DNA from: Cunninghamia lanceolata
Taxonomy: Eukaryota > Streptophyta > Pinopsida > Cupressales > Cupressaceae
Direction of reading: 5' to 3'
Assembly: GCA_027924645.1 (NCBI GenBank)
Contig: BSBN01001150.1
Location: 3,348,001-3,412,000, forward strand
DNA: 64,000 nt
Part shown: in pieces, positions 1 to 10,759 of the stretch
How the letters are laid out: the number at the start of each line of letters is the position of its first letter
How positions within the stretch are numbered: the first letter of the stretch is position 1
Program-made: the position numbers and the translations under genes
Notes under the pieces: model-generated
Seen by the model: the letters and a program-made list of their open reading frames with translations, nothing else
The model's database searches: none
Told to the model about the DNA's origin: nothing

Positions 1-382
1 GCAAAATACTTTAATGGGAGCAAAATACTTTCTCTCAGGCACTAATGAATAATCAGAAAAAGTAGGTTTTACTATAGTGAATGTAACTCACTCAAATCGT
101 CATATCGGAGGCTCAAACTCAAGATTTAGCATCTTCAGCCATGCTTCTAAATAAATTCCAATCCACAAACCAAGATCTTCAGTTAGCAAGAAATGCAGGG
201 CAATCTTCTGGATTGTTCTTCAGTATGCAGCTCATTGTCTTCACTGTGATTCACTATTTACTTTTTGATTCTTCTGGAAGGGCTAATTTTCTCAATATCC
301 TCAACATATAAAGCTTCTAAACAAATAATAAAATAGGATATAGTTGACACCAATGACAACACCAATTAGGCACATACTTGCA
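1..382 (-). repeat. 3' LTR of the copia element (partial)
   Basis: This stretch matches about 6000-6417 closely with scattered substitutions. It ends in ..acttgca at 382, followed at once by a purine tract on the minus strand. The right LTR contains an extra duplicated segment (about 6366-6390, repeating the gacatcaatgacac theme) that this copy lacks. Confidence 0.9.
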
Positions 383-400
383 AAAATCTCCCCCTTTGTC
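383..400 (-). promoter_or_regulatory. polypurine tract of the copia element
   Basis: On the minus strand the bases are GACAAAGGGGGAGATTTT, immediately before the LTR. This is the usual plus-strand primer of copia elements. The 450 bases between here and the RNase H frame (400-850) are 3' non-coding DNA of the element. Confidence 0.85.
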
Positions 401-849
401 ATTGATGGCAACAAATGATGTGAAAAATTGAAGCAATCATCAAGACAAGATTCTCCCCCTATCTCTTTACACATCTGCACTCATCAAGACAAGATTATCC
501 CCTATCTCTTTACACATCTACACTCTTTCCCTCTGAGTTTTTCACATGATTTCACTCCCCCTTTGATATCAATGGCAAAGGGCACATACTTGCACTCTTC
601 TGCTCTGATCCAATCTCTCTTCTAAACTCTCTGACTACTCTTGAGAAGTAGCCCTAAAAGCATCAATCTGGATCTAGAGAAGGGACTCTAAGCACCATCG
701 AACTGATGCACTCTTGTGCATCTTAGTTTATAGAAAGAGGGCTAATAACCCCTAACTTTTCTATGAGATACTCAAAAGTATCCTTAGGCAAAGGTTTGGT
801 GAAAATGTCTGCAATCTGGTCTTTTGTAGATACATATTCCAACTTGACT

Positions 850-1626
850 TCATTCTCTGTCACTTTTTCCCCTCAGAAAGTGATATCTTATGGATATGTG
901 CTTTGTCCTTGAATGCATTACTATATTTTTTGATATGTTTATGGCACTTGTATTGTCACAAAAAATTGCAATTGGATCTTCATACACAACTTTGATGTCC
1001 TTCAATGTCTGCTTCATCCATAACACTTGAGTACAACTACATGCTATTGCAATATATTCTGCTTCAATATATTTTGCTTCTACAGTGGACAGAGATATTG
1101 AATCTGGTTTCTTTTTTATCCAAGATACTAGCCTTTTTCCCAAAAATAATGCACCTCCACTTGTACTTTTTCTATCATCTACATCTCTGGCCCAATCTAC
1201 ATTAGTGTATGCACTGAGAGTGAAATCATTGTCCTTTGGATACCACAAACCATAATCCATTGTGCCTTTCAAATATCTCAAAATTTTCTTGACTTCCATC
1301 ACATGTGACTCCTTAGGTTCTGCTTGAAATCTTGCCACAAGACAAACTCCATGCATTATGTCGAGTCTGGTTTGAGTTAGATAAAGTAATCCTCCAATCA
1401 TAGATCTATACCTTTTTTGATCTTCCATAGGTGAATCATCATTTTTGTTCAACTTACAACTGGTTATCATGAGAGTATTTACCAGTTTAGAGTCTTCCAT
1501 CCCAAACTTCTTTAACAACTCTTTCACATACTTAGACTAAGAAATGAAGATACCTTTATCTGATTGATTTGTTTGCAGACCTAAAAAGAAATTCATCTCG
1601 CCAAACATGGACATTTCAAATTCACG
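850..1626 (-). pseudogene. copia RT C-terminus plus RNase H
   Basis: The minus-strand frame carries the copia RNase H signature: a TNVDWARD-like segment (family form TDADWAGD), DDRKSTSGG, SLSTVEAKYIEAEY, FCDNTSAI and HSRTKHI. RNase H degrades the RNA strand of the RNA-DNA hybrid during element replication. Upstream, in a separate piece at 1537-1626, is the conserved FGEMNFFLGLQ stretch that precedes RNase H, separated by a stop codon near 1537. The first acidic residue of the site is altered (D to N in TNVDW), but a nearby Asp remains. The frame is a relic. Confidence 0.88.
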
Positions 1627-1889
1627 TAAACACTGTGTCATTGTGTAGTTGATGTATTGTACAATCTTATTGAGATTAATACAAACTTGTGCCTCTTTCT
1701 TGGTGGAGTTTTTTACCCGCAAGGGTTTTCTCCACGTAAACACTGTGTCATTGTGTTGAGTTCTTCATGTTTGACATCTTTTATGTAGTGGGTTTTATGT
1801 TTTGTTAAAATCTCCATTGTTAATGCACACTTAAGATTGCTGAAATTTATCTTGAATCAGATTTCCATTGAAGTAGTGTTGCTTTCATT
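1623..1889. mobile_element. foreign LTR-like fragment replacing the RT palm
   Basis: Between the conserved RT segments LEEEVYI (minus, near 1890) and FGEMNFF (near 1610) the catalytic YVDD region expected of copia RT is absent. In its place are about 265 bases that read on the plus strand like the end of another LTR, with GGAGTTTTTTACCCGC..AAGGGTTTTCTCCACG. The same motif occurs in the LTRs at 36.6 kb and 61.3 kb. A 24-base direct repeat lies inside at 1623-1646 and 1733-1756. Confidence 0.6.
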
Positions 1890-2262
1890 TCTAACAATAT
1901 AGACTTCTTCTTCCAACTCTCCATTCAAGAATGTAGACTTTACATCCATCTGATATACCTTAAAATCTTTGTAAGATGCAAATGCCAAAAATATTCTTAT
2001 AGCTTCAATCCTTGCCACTGGTGCAAATGTTTCCTCAAAATATATTCCTTCAACTTGAGAGTATCCTTTGCATACCAACCTTGCTTTGTTTCTTACCACT
2101 TCACCATTCTCATTCATCTTATTTTTGAAAACCCACTTGGTGCCAATTAAATTTTTATCTACTGATCTGGGAACACGATCCCAAGTCTGATTCTTCTCTA
2201 TCTAAATCAATTCTTCTTTCATAGCCTTTACCCAATTCTCATCATTGCAAGATACATTCACA
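1890..2262 (-). pseudogene. copia reverse transcriptase, N-terminal part
   Basis: The minus-strand translation gives the copia RT start: W(D)[48 protein letters not shown] and the first catalytic aspartate in [12 protein letters not shown] stop (TAG) interrupts the frame near 2205. The part with the YVDD box is missing (see the foreign fragment beside it), so no active polymerase can be made. Confidence 0.88.
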
Positions 2263-2379
2263 ATCTTAGGTTCAATCTTGGAAATTAGACAGAAATTTAC
2301 TTGTTCTTCTGCAACTCTTCTTCTGGTCAAGATTCCTTTGTTCTTATCTCCTATGATTTGATCTTTAGAATGATTAATT

Positions 2380-3236
2380 TTACATACCTTGGTGTCTTGG
2401 TAGCACTTTCCAGAGCTTGTTCCTCTTCATCTGAGCTATTTTCATGTTGCACCACTTCTAAAGCATCTGGTTTATTTGATTCATTTCCACTTGATTCTAG
2501 AAACCTTTCCTTGCTTTCATTGAATTTGGCATTTGCACTCTCAATGATTTTATTCAGCCTCTTATTATAACACCAATAGGCCTTGCTCTTGGTGGAGTAA
2601 CCAAGGAAGATTCTTTCATCACATCTAGCATCAAACTTGCCTAGATCTTCTTCTCTTTTGATATAACATTTGCTACCAAAAAAGTTTGAGATATTTCATA
2701 GTAGGAACTTTACCATACCACAATTCATAAGGAGTCTTAGAACTGTTACCTTTGACTTGGACTCTATTTAGGATATATACAATAGTGTGAATTGCCTCTC
2801 TCCAATATACTTCCGAAATATTAGTTTCCTTCATCATGGTTCTAGCAACTTCTTGAACTATTTTGTTTTTCCTTTCAACAACTCCATTTTGTTGTGGAGT
2901 TCTAAGTGCAGATAACTATCTCTTTATCCCATGTTCTTTGCAAAATAAATTGAATTCATTTGATGTAAACTCTCCTCCTCTATCAGACCTTAAACATTTG
3001 ATCTTCAAATCCATCTCATTTTCAACCATTGCCTTAAATGCCATGAACTTATCTAGAGCTTCTGATTTTTATTTCAAAAAGGTAACCCAAGTCATTCTAG
3101 AATAATCATCAATACGCAACATGAAATACTTGTCTCCTTGCAAACTTCTTACTCTAGTAGGTCCACACAAATTTGTATGCACTAGTTCCAGTAGTCCATC
3201 AACTAATTGGTCCTTGGTTTTGAAACTTGTTATTGT
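2380..3236 (-). pseudogene. copia integrase core (degenerate)
   Basis: The minus strand encodes, with several stops and shifts, integrase motifs in order: LVHTNLCGPTR, YSRMTWVTF, LRSDRGGEFTS, GIKR, RTPQQNGVVERKN, ARTMM and WREAIHT. Copia integrase uses a D-D-E triad. The first Asp, normally in HTDLCGP, is Asn here, while the second (SDRGGEF) and the Glu (VVERKN) are kept. The enzyme would join element DNA to the host chromosome; this copy is inactive. Confidence 0.87.
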
Positions 3237-3533
3237 TTATTTTCTAAATTGACACTCCTTGCAAATAGGATTAGCAGGCTTCACAAGCTTAGGCAAGTCT
3301 CCAACATCCTGTGTAGTACTTATCTTTATAATGTTATCAAAATTGATGTGACACAACCTTCTATGCCATAGCCAACTTTCATCAGTCTGAGCCAACAAAC
3401 AATAGTTATCAGTTCCTTTCAAGTGATAGATATTACCTCTGGTCTTCTTACCAGTTGCAATGATTTTTCTAGAGCTTTCCCTGATCTTGCATCCATTGTC
3501 CTTGAAGCTTAAATCATAACTTTTGTCACACAT
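3237..3533 (-). pseudogene. GAG-pre-integrase zinc domain of copia
   Basis: The 98-codon frame holds WLWHRRLCHINFDNI and ICKECQFRK. Together these form the HHCC zinc-binding module that precedes the copia integrase core. It is continuous with the integrase remains downstream on the minus strand. Confidence 0.85.
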
Positions 3534-3617
3534 CTAACCCACACTCAAAAGATTGTGTTTTAATCCTTTCACATACAAGATATCTTCAGTATTATGCTTG
3601 CCATCAAAAGAAATAGA

Positions 3618-4022
3618 TCATTTTCCACAAATCTTACCAGTTGTATCATCTCCAAATCTAACCAGTCCACCATCATATCTTTCCAAACTCACAAACTTAC
3701 TTTTGTCACCAATCATGTGGTGAGAGCACCCACTATGAATAACCCATTCATCTTTGTCTTCAACAATCTGAGTAGCCAAAGCACTTTCCACTGGTTTTTC
3801 ATCCTTCACACAACTAGCAGGATTAGTAGACACAGGTTCTTCCTTAATAGAAATAAACAAGCATTCATTACTAGAACTACTAGCATTATCTGGTTTACCA
3901 TTATCTGATACTCCTTCATCATCATCAAAATCTTCAACATAATAGCATTTCTTCTGGATCCTAGGCCTATTCTCATATGTTTTTTCTATTTCTTTCAATT
4001 CTTTCAGGACATATGGAAGCAA
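3618..4022 (-). pseudogene. copia aspartic protease
   Basis: An acidic linker is followed by EWVIHSGCSHHMIGDKSKF, the copia protease box. The family form is W(V/I)(I/L)DSGCSHHM. Here the catalytic Asp is His (CAT for GAT), which should abolish polyprotein cleavage. The frame overlaps the gag frame by about 50 bases in another phase, marking a frameshift. Confidence 0.87.
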
Positions 4023-4749
4023 AGTGGCCTACTTTACCAGAGGAAAAACATTTAAAAGGTAATTTACCTTTAAAATTACCAGATCCTCTTTGCAGTCTAT
4101 CCACAAAGTTGACTTCAATTTCATCAAACTCATCATCAAATTCTACCTTGTACTTTTCTAATATGGAGGTTTTCCCAAAAGTACTGGCTTTGAAGGCAGT
4201 CTCTACTTTTGGCAGGGCATCACCAAACTCTCTCATTTCAAAGGTAGTAAGCTTACAAAGTAACTGATCTCTGTCAATAGCTTTTACTTGCATAAATTCT
4301 TTAATTGCAGCTACCTTGTGACTGTAGGACTTTGGTAGTGATCTGAGAATTTTCATCACAACTTCCTTATCACTGAGAGTTCCCCCCATACCTTTTATCT
4401 CGGTGACAAGTTCATCAACTCTTTGCATAAAGGCTGTTATGTTTTCATCTTCATTCATCTTTAGAATCTCATATTTCACTTTCAGACTTTGTAGCTTGGC
4501 CTCCTCCACAGAATCATCTCCTTCATACAAATTCTTTAGCTTCTCCCATACCTCATTTGCAATTTCAAGATCCACAACTTTTGTCATTACTGAGTCATTT
4601 AATGAACTTAACAGAGCATCTTTTGCTTTGACATCCACCTCATATTCTTTGATTTCATCTTTAGTCGTCAAACCATTTTGAGGCATGGTGTATTTTGCTT
4701 CTGCAGCTTTCCATACTTTGTAACCAAGATAAAGAAGATGGATTTTCAT
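3973..4749 (-). pseudogene. copia gag with altered zinc knuckle
   Basis: A frame of 258 codons carries the plant copia gag pattern: KAKDALLSSL, ANEVWEKLKNLYEGDDSV, KLQSLKVKYEILKM, LVTEIKGMGG and KILRSLPKSY. These are the capsid-like helices. Near the C-terminus is CFSSGKVGHFASICPE, a nucleocapsid CCHC knuckle in which the second Cys is Ser. Gag would package the element RNA into virus-like particles in the cytoplasm. It is the least damaged frame of this element. Confidence 0.9.
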
Positions 4750-4856
4750 TCATGCCTTCCAAAGAGCATAATTTGTCCCATCGAAATGCGGCGCTTCCTT
4801 CTTATAAGACATTTTGGATCTTCCTCAAGCTGTTAGACTTTCTTTAGAGGAACCTT

Positions 4857-4868
4857 GCTCTGATACCA
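4857..4868 (-). promoter_or_regulatory. primer binding site, initiator tRNA-Met type
   Basis: The minus strand reads TGGTATCAGAGC, the complement of the 3' end of initiator tRNA-Met used by most plant copia elements. It lies two bases inside the LTR edge at 4871. Confidence 0.92.
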
Positions 4869-4870
4869 AT

Positions 4871-6417
4871 TGTTGAAATGCGCCAGATAATTGAGAGGGG
4901 GGTGAATCAGTTGTCCCAAAAGCTCAAACACTTCTACACTTAAACATTAATCACTTGTCCATAGTTATTATGATTAAACAATGAATGCATGAAATCATAA
5001 ACTTAAACACAGATGCAACATTAAACACAAGAGACATAAATTTTTTACATGGAAAACCCCAAGGTGGGCAAAAACCACGGAGAGGATTAGCTCTCAAAAT
5101 ATATTGCAATCTTTGAAAAATGATGTTCAAGCTTGGTCACTCCACGGGCCTAGAACATACTGGCTCACTACCATGAAGTACAACTAGGTCTAGCAGGCTC
5201 ACTACCTCAACCCTAAACCTAGAAAGATTAGAATGAGGGCTATTAAACCTTGAGGGTTGTTAAACCCTACTAGCGTCTCACTGCCAGGCCCAATGCCAAG
5301 ATCATTATCTTCTTCATGTCTAAGATAAATACATTGAAGTATAATAGTTCCACTGCTCTGCTCTGCCTTTCCTCTTCTTTTCCCTATCTTCCCATCTTCG
5401 CACAAGGACATCTTTTCCATGACTCAATTACAAGTATTTATACACTTCATCAACCTTGGAATGATCATCAAGGTTGGCACTACAATCATTAATCATTGAA
5501 ACAATCTCCAAGGTCAGCATTACAAACATTTACAAAATAGGTATTGACCTAATACAAAATTATGCTAAGGAATTATAGTATAGATGTATGCGGATCACAC
5601 CACACCTTAGCTGGGATTCAAACATGATCTTCCACGCCACAACACGCTTCCATAATCTTCAAGGGATCTCTGCAATCACTTGAATTAACCAAGTCAGCTA
5701 AGACTGGTTACACATTACATTATCTGGGAATAATCTTCAAACACGATCTCAATTCCTTAACACAGACCAATGTAAAAGTAGGAACATGATCAGGAGGTAT
5801 CCACAAGCACGTTGAAATCACCATGAGCAACCGCACAAATTCTAACCACTTTATTCATGAGATTCTTCACACCGGAGCATATGAACTTCACTATCTTCGA
5901 CTGACATAAAAGAAGGATAGCTTACGGACCACCAAAACATGAACCATTACAATTGTAGGCACTTATCATCATCCCAGACTTCCCTCTATACTTGTAGAGA
6001 AAAATACTTTAATGCGGAGGAATGTGGAGCAAAATACTTTCTCTCAGGCACCAGTGAATAATCAGAAAATGCAATTTTTACTCTGGTGAATGTAACTCAC
6101 TCAAATATTCATACCAGAGGCTTAAAATCAGGATTTAGCATCTTCATCCATGCTTCTAAATAACTTCCAATCTACAAACCAAGATCTTCAATTAGCAAGC
6201 AATGCGGAGCAATCTTTTGGACTGTTCTTTAGTATGCAACTGACTGTCTTCAGTGTGATTCACTATTTACTTTCTGATTCTTCCAGAGGGGCTAATTTTC
6301 TTAATATCCTCAACATATAAAGCTTCTACACAAATAACAAAATAGGATACATTTGACACCAATGACACCAAAGATATGTTGACATCAATGACAACACCGA
6401 TTAGGCACATACTTGCA
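4871..6417 (-). repeat. 5' LTR of the copia element (complete)
   Basis: The LTR is 1547 bases and bounded by TG..CA (tgttgaaatg at 4871, ..acttgca at 6417). On the minus strand it contains a hairpin-like segment at about 5045-5085 (CTCTCCGTGGTTTTTGCCC then TTGGGGTTTTCC), also found in the solo LTR at 49.6-51.1 kb. Both LTRs end in GAGAGGGGGGTGAATCA-like sequence, so the two belong to related families. Confidence 0.92.
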
Positions 6418-6853
6418 AAAAAACCCATTCACTACCACCAAAAATGATCAAGGATAGGAGGAAACTCAATTGCCCCCTTACATCAACTTTTACTCTAGGA
6501 ATATCAGCAATGAGGCTTTGTGCCTCATTTACCCTCATCATACAATATGGTAATCTTGAATTAATTAGATGAGATACCCACCAATCAAAATATGAGTCAT
6601 TTAAGTGTCTCAAAACTTATATCAAAAAAGTACCCTTGGTTTCAAAAATTTAAATGTGACATTGCTTAACTATCCATTCTTTCCTCGATACCAACAATTA
6701 GGCATGTTCTTTCAATCACAACAAATGCAGTAGGCTTCACTTGAAAGGATTATGTTTGGAAGAATCACCCACTACACATAGCTCCTTTTTGGGAACCTAC
6801 CTTGAATACCTCAAGGAACCACTAGATCAAACGTCATGTTATTGTGACCTCTT
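6418..6853. other. no gene recognised
   Basis: This is the flank between the copia element and the next LTR-like block. A 70-codon minus frame is present but resembles nothing I know. I see no repeat or RNA gene. Confidence 0.5.
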
Positions 6854-8065
6854 TGTAGAGACCTAAAATTGACTTGCTCCACAGACCAATTTCCCGTATC
6901 TCTACACTACCAATTATCCCTCCTATTAATAAAATAAATTCATTTTATTTAATTAATTTATCCCTAATCATCTACCCTTAACCATTTACCCATCCTTGGT
7001 GATCAATTAATTCATTTAATTTATCACTATACCTTACAACACTATCCTTATTAATTAAATAAATATTTCTAATATTTATTTAGCTAATTTGTCCATCTCC
7101 CTAATCCCTATTAATTAGATAAATCATTCTTATCTAATTAATCTACCCTACTAATCAACCTAAACCTAGCCTAGTTGATTAAATAGCAATTATTTAATCA
7201 ATCTACCCTAGCCTACCTATCCCCTACACCTAAGTTAATTAAACTATACACTTATATAACCTTGCTTAGCCCATCCTCCCACACACCTTTGAATAAAAAT
7301 CAATTTTTATTCAAAGGGTCAAATCTCTCTTACAACTCATTTATCACCCTCTTACACATGTAAGTGTACATGTGTCCTTCAACCTTCACATCTCCACATA
7401 AAAGTGAATTTTTAATTCACACTCCCCCATGAGTTGAATTTTTAATTTACTTGTCATATCCACTTTTCCCAAAAATGAATTTTTAATTCATTTCTATCCT
7501 CCACACCTCTTCCCAATGTGAATTTAAAATTCACAAATAATGAGAGCCCTCCAAATCCATTGACTTAATATCAACCCTTGATCTCTCTCATCCACTCCCC
7601 TTGTGACACTTGTCCCAAGGCTATGACTTTAATCCAAACCCTAACTCTCAACCATTTCTAGCCCTTGATCTCATCTTTTAATCCTCACCCTCCATCCATT
7701 TTCTAAAAATCTATAAATGAGACCCTTCTCTAAGCCATTTTCAACAATTTTTCTTGCATCCTTATCATGCACAATTTTTTCTCAAAATCTCTTCATCATA
7801 CCATCATAATGCCAAAATCTTTCTAGCCATATCTCTCATCTCTATCCAATCTATCAATCTATCATCCAAATCCCTCATCTACATTGTGTTGAAAGTAATA
7901 GAGCAATCCACATATCATCATTCATCTACTTGGGTAAAATCTAAGGAGTTTGGATGCAACTCCTTCCACCCTATTAAGGATTTGTGACTCATTGTGAAAG
8001 GTATAATGCTTGTTTATGCACTTGTTTTATGTTTTCTACTTTCATTTTGAGCTCACTAGTCTACA
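6854..8065 (+). repeat. candidate gypsy LTR rich in palindromes
   Basis: The block starts TGTAGAGACC and ends AGTCTACA, giving a TGTAGA/TCTACA terminal inverted repeat and a length of 1212 bases. It precedes plus-strand gag-like remains, as a 5' LTR should. No second copy is in the window and I see no clear primer site after it, so the LTR call is tentative. Its first half (6925-7535) is a run of hairpins, listed separately. Confidence 0.42.
6925..7535. repeat. array of short inverted repeats (hairpins)
   Basis: At least seven consecutive inverted repeats were read directly. The clearest are 7057-7067/7071-7081 (11 bp, loop 3), 7110-7122/7130-7142 (13 bp, loop 7), 7175-7185/7191-7201 (11 bp, loop 5), 7286-7300/7303-7317 (15 bp, loop 2), 7404-7410/7414-7420 (7 bp), 7473-7481/7485-7493 (9 bp) and 7517-7525/7527-7535 (9 bp, loop 1). 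All arms match perfectly. Several are separated by a ctaccct-like spacer. Confidence 0.85.
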
Positions 8066-8299
8066 CTCTTCTTGAACTTCTTAAATTCAAGGGGATAGGG
8101 GACCCTAAATTGCACATAAAAACTTACATAATGGTACTACAAGAACTTCTCCCCTAGGATGGGGTAGTTAGTAGAATCTTTTTGAAAACTTTAGATGGAA
8201 TCAGCTTGAATTGGTATTACAGAATTCCTGAGGCATCTGATAGCTCATTGGTGAGTTTGTCATGGAATTTGATATGAATAAATTAGTAAAATAGGAATT

Positions 8300-8870
8300 T
8301 GTAAATTCCTAACTTTGAAACAATACATAAACAAGTTGGTAGCTCATTTCATCACATGATGGAGGCAAGTCCTCTACTCTTCAACTAGCACATGGAACAA
8401 GGACCATACAGAGTTGTGTGATCTTTTCTTGCATGTCCTCAATAAGTACACATGTGAGGAGGTCTAAAATATTCCTTATAGATCATATAAAGAAGCTCTT
8501 GAGAGAACTCCAAGGATAGACCAAGCCATCATCAATAATGAAAGGAAAGAGTATAATGCGAAAGAAAGATTGATAATGTAGGATAATGACAATGCCTTGG
8601 CACTAAATTTTTAAAAAAATAGCCCAAGTGCTACTACCAATGGGGTGATAAACATCCTACCATCAAATAATAACAATAATCACAATTATAACAATTATGG
8701 TGGTGGAAATAATTACTATAAAAATAATCAACACATCAATGTTGTTGACTTTATTTCAAAAAGCAATTACAAGAAAAGATTTAGACCAAATGAGAGGTCA
8801 TACAACAATCACTGACACCTATTAGAGACCTCAAGAATACTATCCCAATAAGTATTTCTCATTCCATAAA
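8300..8870 (+). pseudogene. gypsy gag-like remnant
   Basis: The plus-strand translation, with stops and shifts, gives a stretch resembling the end of a gypsy gag: INNERKEYNAKERL, then an Asn-rich tract (NNNNNHNYNNYGGGNNYY) and basic NYKKRFRPNERSY. It breaks exactly where the LARD inserted. A gypsy protease remnant in the same orientation resumes on the far side at 30.4-31.5 kb. Confidence 0.45.
8866..8870. repeat. target site duplication, left (ataaa)
   Basis: The five bases ataaa abut the left LTR start at 8871 and recur exactly at 30361-30365 after the right LTR end. Confidence 0.9.
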
Positions 8871-10196
8871 TGTAACATCCCGCCACGTAACCTCGAAGGG
8901 TAAGATCCAAAAGAGGGCAGGAATAAGTTTTTTAAAAAATATAAAGTGATAACATACACATAATATGGTTGCCGACTCGATAGATCAACAACATTCATGG
9001 CCAAGTATGACCGAATGTACAACCCAAAGGAGAGGACTAAATCACCCTCCTTGCAAACATCGTTAAAACTACATTCATTTTAAACACCAAATTCAAATGT
9101 TCCTAATACTCATTTCCACTTATAAACATAGAGCCATAATGATCATCATAGAACAAGCAGGTTTGATACCAAAAACTGGAAAACTGTAAGCCAAATATAA
9201 AACAACATCTCATTTCTTCTCATTAATATAATTTACATCATCTCTCTCAAGAGAGTACAAATTATATGAAAGAATATACATAAGTACAATGGCATAGCCA
9301 TGGATCAGATACAATAACTAATAAAATAAATGCAAGAGAGAACATCTCCAACTGGTGCTCCAATAACCTGTACACCTGTCCCCAATGGCAGTGGCAATGC
9401 CTCCCAACCATGTAGACTCATAACAGACCACCCCACCGTGTTCGAAGGTAGTCACAAGGCCCAAACAAAAGAATAAAGGCAAGGAATACAATGGCCAACA
9501 CTCACATCAGTCACAGAGCAGACACGACACACAATGCATAAAGCTAATGTCACAACATAGAGATGCTCATCCAATAACATGTCAGGTACTACTCATGACT
9601 ACTAAGGTACTAGACACTAGAGTGCAGATCAGATGGAGTGTCATCATGCGTGCTTAAAGGGATGGCACCACACGGAATCATGTACACTTCTCATATGGAC
9701 GTGGAGACCCAATCATGTCTGAATCAATGCCCCGCAAACGAATAACTCGACGCCCCACAGACAAATAGGCCTTCTCGTGTGCATCCTTAGCCTTTACAAG
9801 CACTCAAGGCCATGCATGAGGACTCATTATCCTAGACCTAAGCTCATCTCATTTAACCAAATGAGGTATAAAAAACTAAATTAAAACAATTCAATAACCA
9901 GTCATAATCTATGATAACATCAATTAAATCTGTCAAGTAAAAACTGCTAATTTAAATATTCAAATCAGCCAAGCAAGAACAAATTCCATCTTTTAATAAT
10001 AATTAAAACAATCCATATTTCATCATCAAAATTCATTAAAACTACTCCACTTCTGTAATAAAAGATTCATCTTCCTGTCGCTGCCTACAGGGCACTAAGA
10101 CAGAGCACAAGCATAAAGTGACAGCTCCAAATAAATAACAATGTTGATGACAAGGTTTTGAAGGAGTAATTGGTAGACTAGGCAATACAAACATAG

Positions 10197-10391
10197 ATGC
10201 CAAGAGATAATGAATTAGACATGAGTAAGGATAAGGAACCACATGTGGCACCATCACTAAAGCATGACAACCTGAGTGGCAAGGCCAATACAATGGATCC
10301 TTGGATTGACCACCATCGTAGTATACAAGACAGTAATCCACATAGACTGCCTAGAAGCCAAGACATACAAAGACAACTTGACCACCATTAA
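10197..10391 (+). other. 64-codon ORF kept in both LARD LTRs, unrecognised
   Basis: The frame starts MPRDNELDMSKDKEP and is polar, with many Asp, His, Arg and Gln. The same 64-codon frame, with a few substitutions and no stop, is in the other LTR at 28293-28487. I recognise no domain. It lies upstream, in the same orientation, of the captured PPR fragment. It may be chance or part of the capture. Confidence 0.25.
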
Positions 10392-10754
10392 GCCCAATGC
10401 CTAGAACCAAAACCCAATCATACACATACTTGAAACCTGACATAAGTTGTCTCTGATCGGTTGTCGACATAGGTTTATGAGAGCACGAGAGCACAACTAC
10501 ACAAATTTTGTGGAAACAAGAAATAGTGCCAACAACTTGTTCCAGTTTTCTGCAATCTCAACTAATTTTGATCTTTGGGGATCATCTAACTACAACAGGG
10601 GTATATCGACTCAGCTAATGAGCTTTATCCCAACTGTAAATGTTGACAGGGTGAATGGACAAGTTAACTGGAAGACGTCTCCTTCTAAAAGACAAATTTA
10701 TTAAACCTAAATCTCCATGAATATGTAAACCTCCCTTCACCCGTTATTGCCCAG

Positions 10755-10759
10755 GTAGA
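10755..10759. repeat. target site duplication of the chromovirus (gtaga)
   Basis: gtaga precedes the element at 10755-10759 and follows it at 18101-18105. The uninterrupted target is seen in the other LARD LTR at about 28853 (ggtagacatg). Confidence 0.93.

Larger units (their letters stand above)
1..6417 (-). mobile_element. Ty1/copia LTR retrotransposon, left end outside window
   Basis: Two copies of one terminal repeat (1-382 and 4871-6417) flank an internal region that reads on the minus strand in copia order: gag, protease, GAG-pre-integrase zinc domain, integrase, reverse transcriptase, RNase H. A primer site matching initiator tRNA-Met lies beside the right LTR and a polypurine tract beside the left LTR, which fixes the orientation. 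The reading frame is broken many times and several catalytic residues are lost, so the copy cannot be autonomous. The target duplication cannot be tested because the left LTR runs off the window; the base run after the right LTR is aaaaa. Confidence 0.93.
8871..10759 (-). repeat. LARD left LTR, first part
   Basis: Starts tgtaacatcc and aligns almost base for base with 23535-23623 and 27132-28856. About 75 bases here (roughly 8960-9034) are missing from the other copy, where foreign DNA sits instead. The alignment breaks at 10760, where the chromovirus begins. Confidence 0.9.

Noticed and set aside
3594..3908. Plus-strand ORFs across the copia element (also 2301-2570, 4403-4681)
   Set aside because: They are antisense shadows of gag, protease and integrase frames that carry family motifs.
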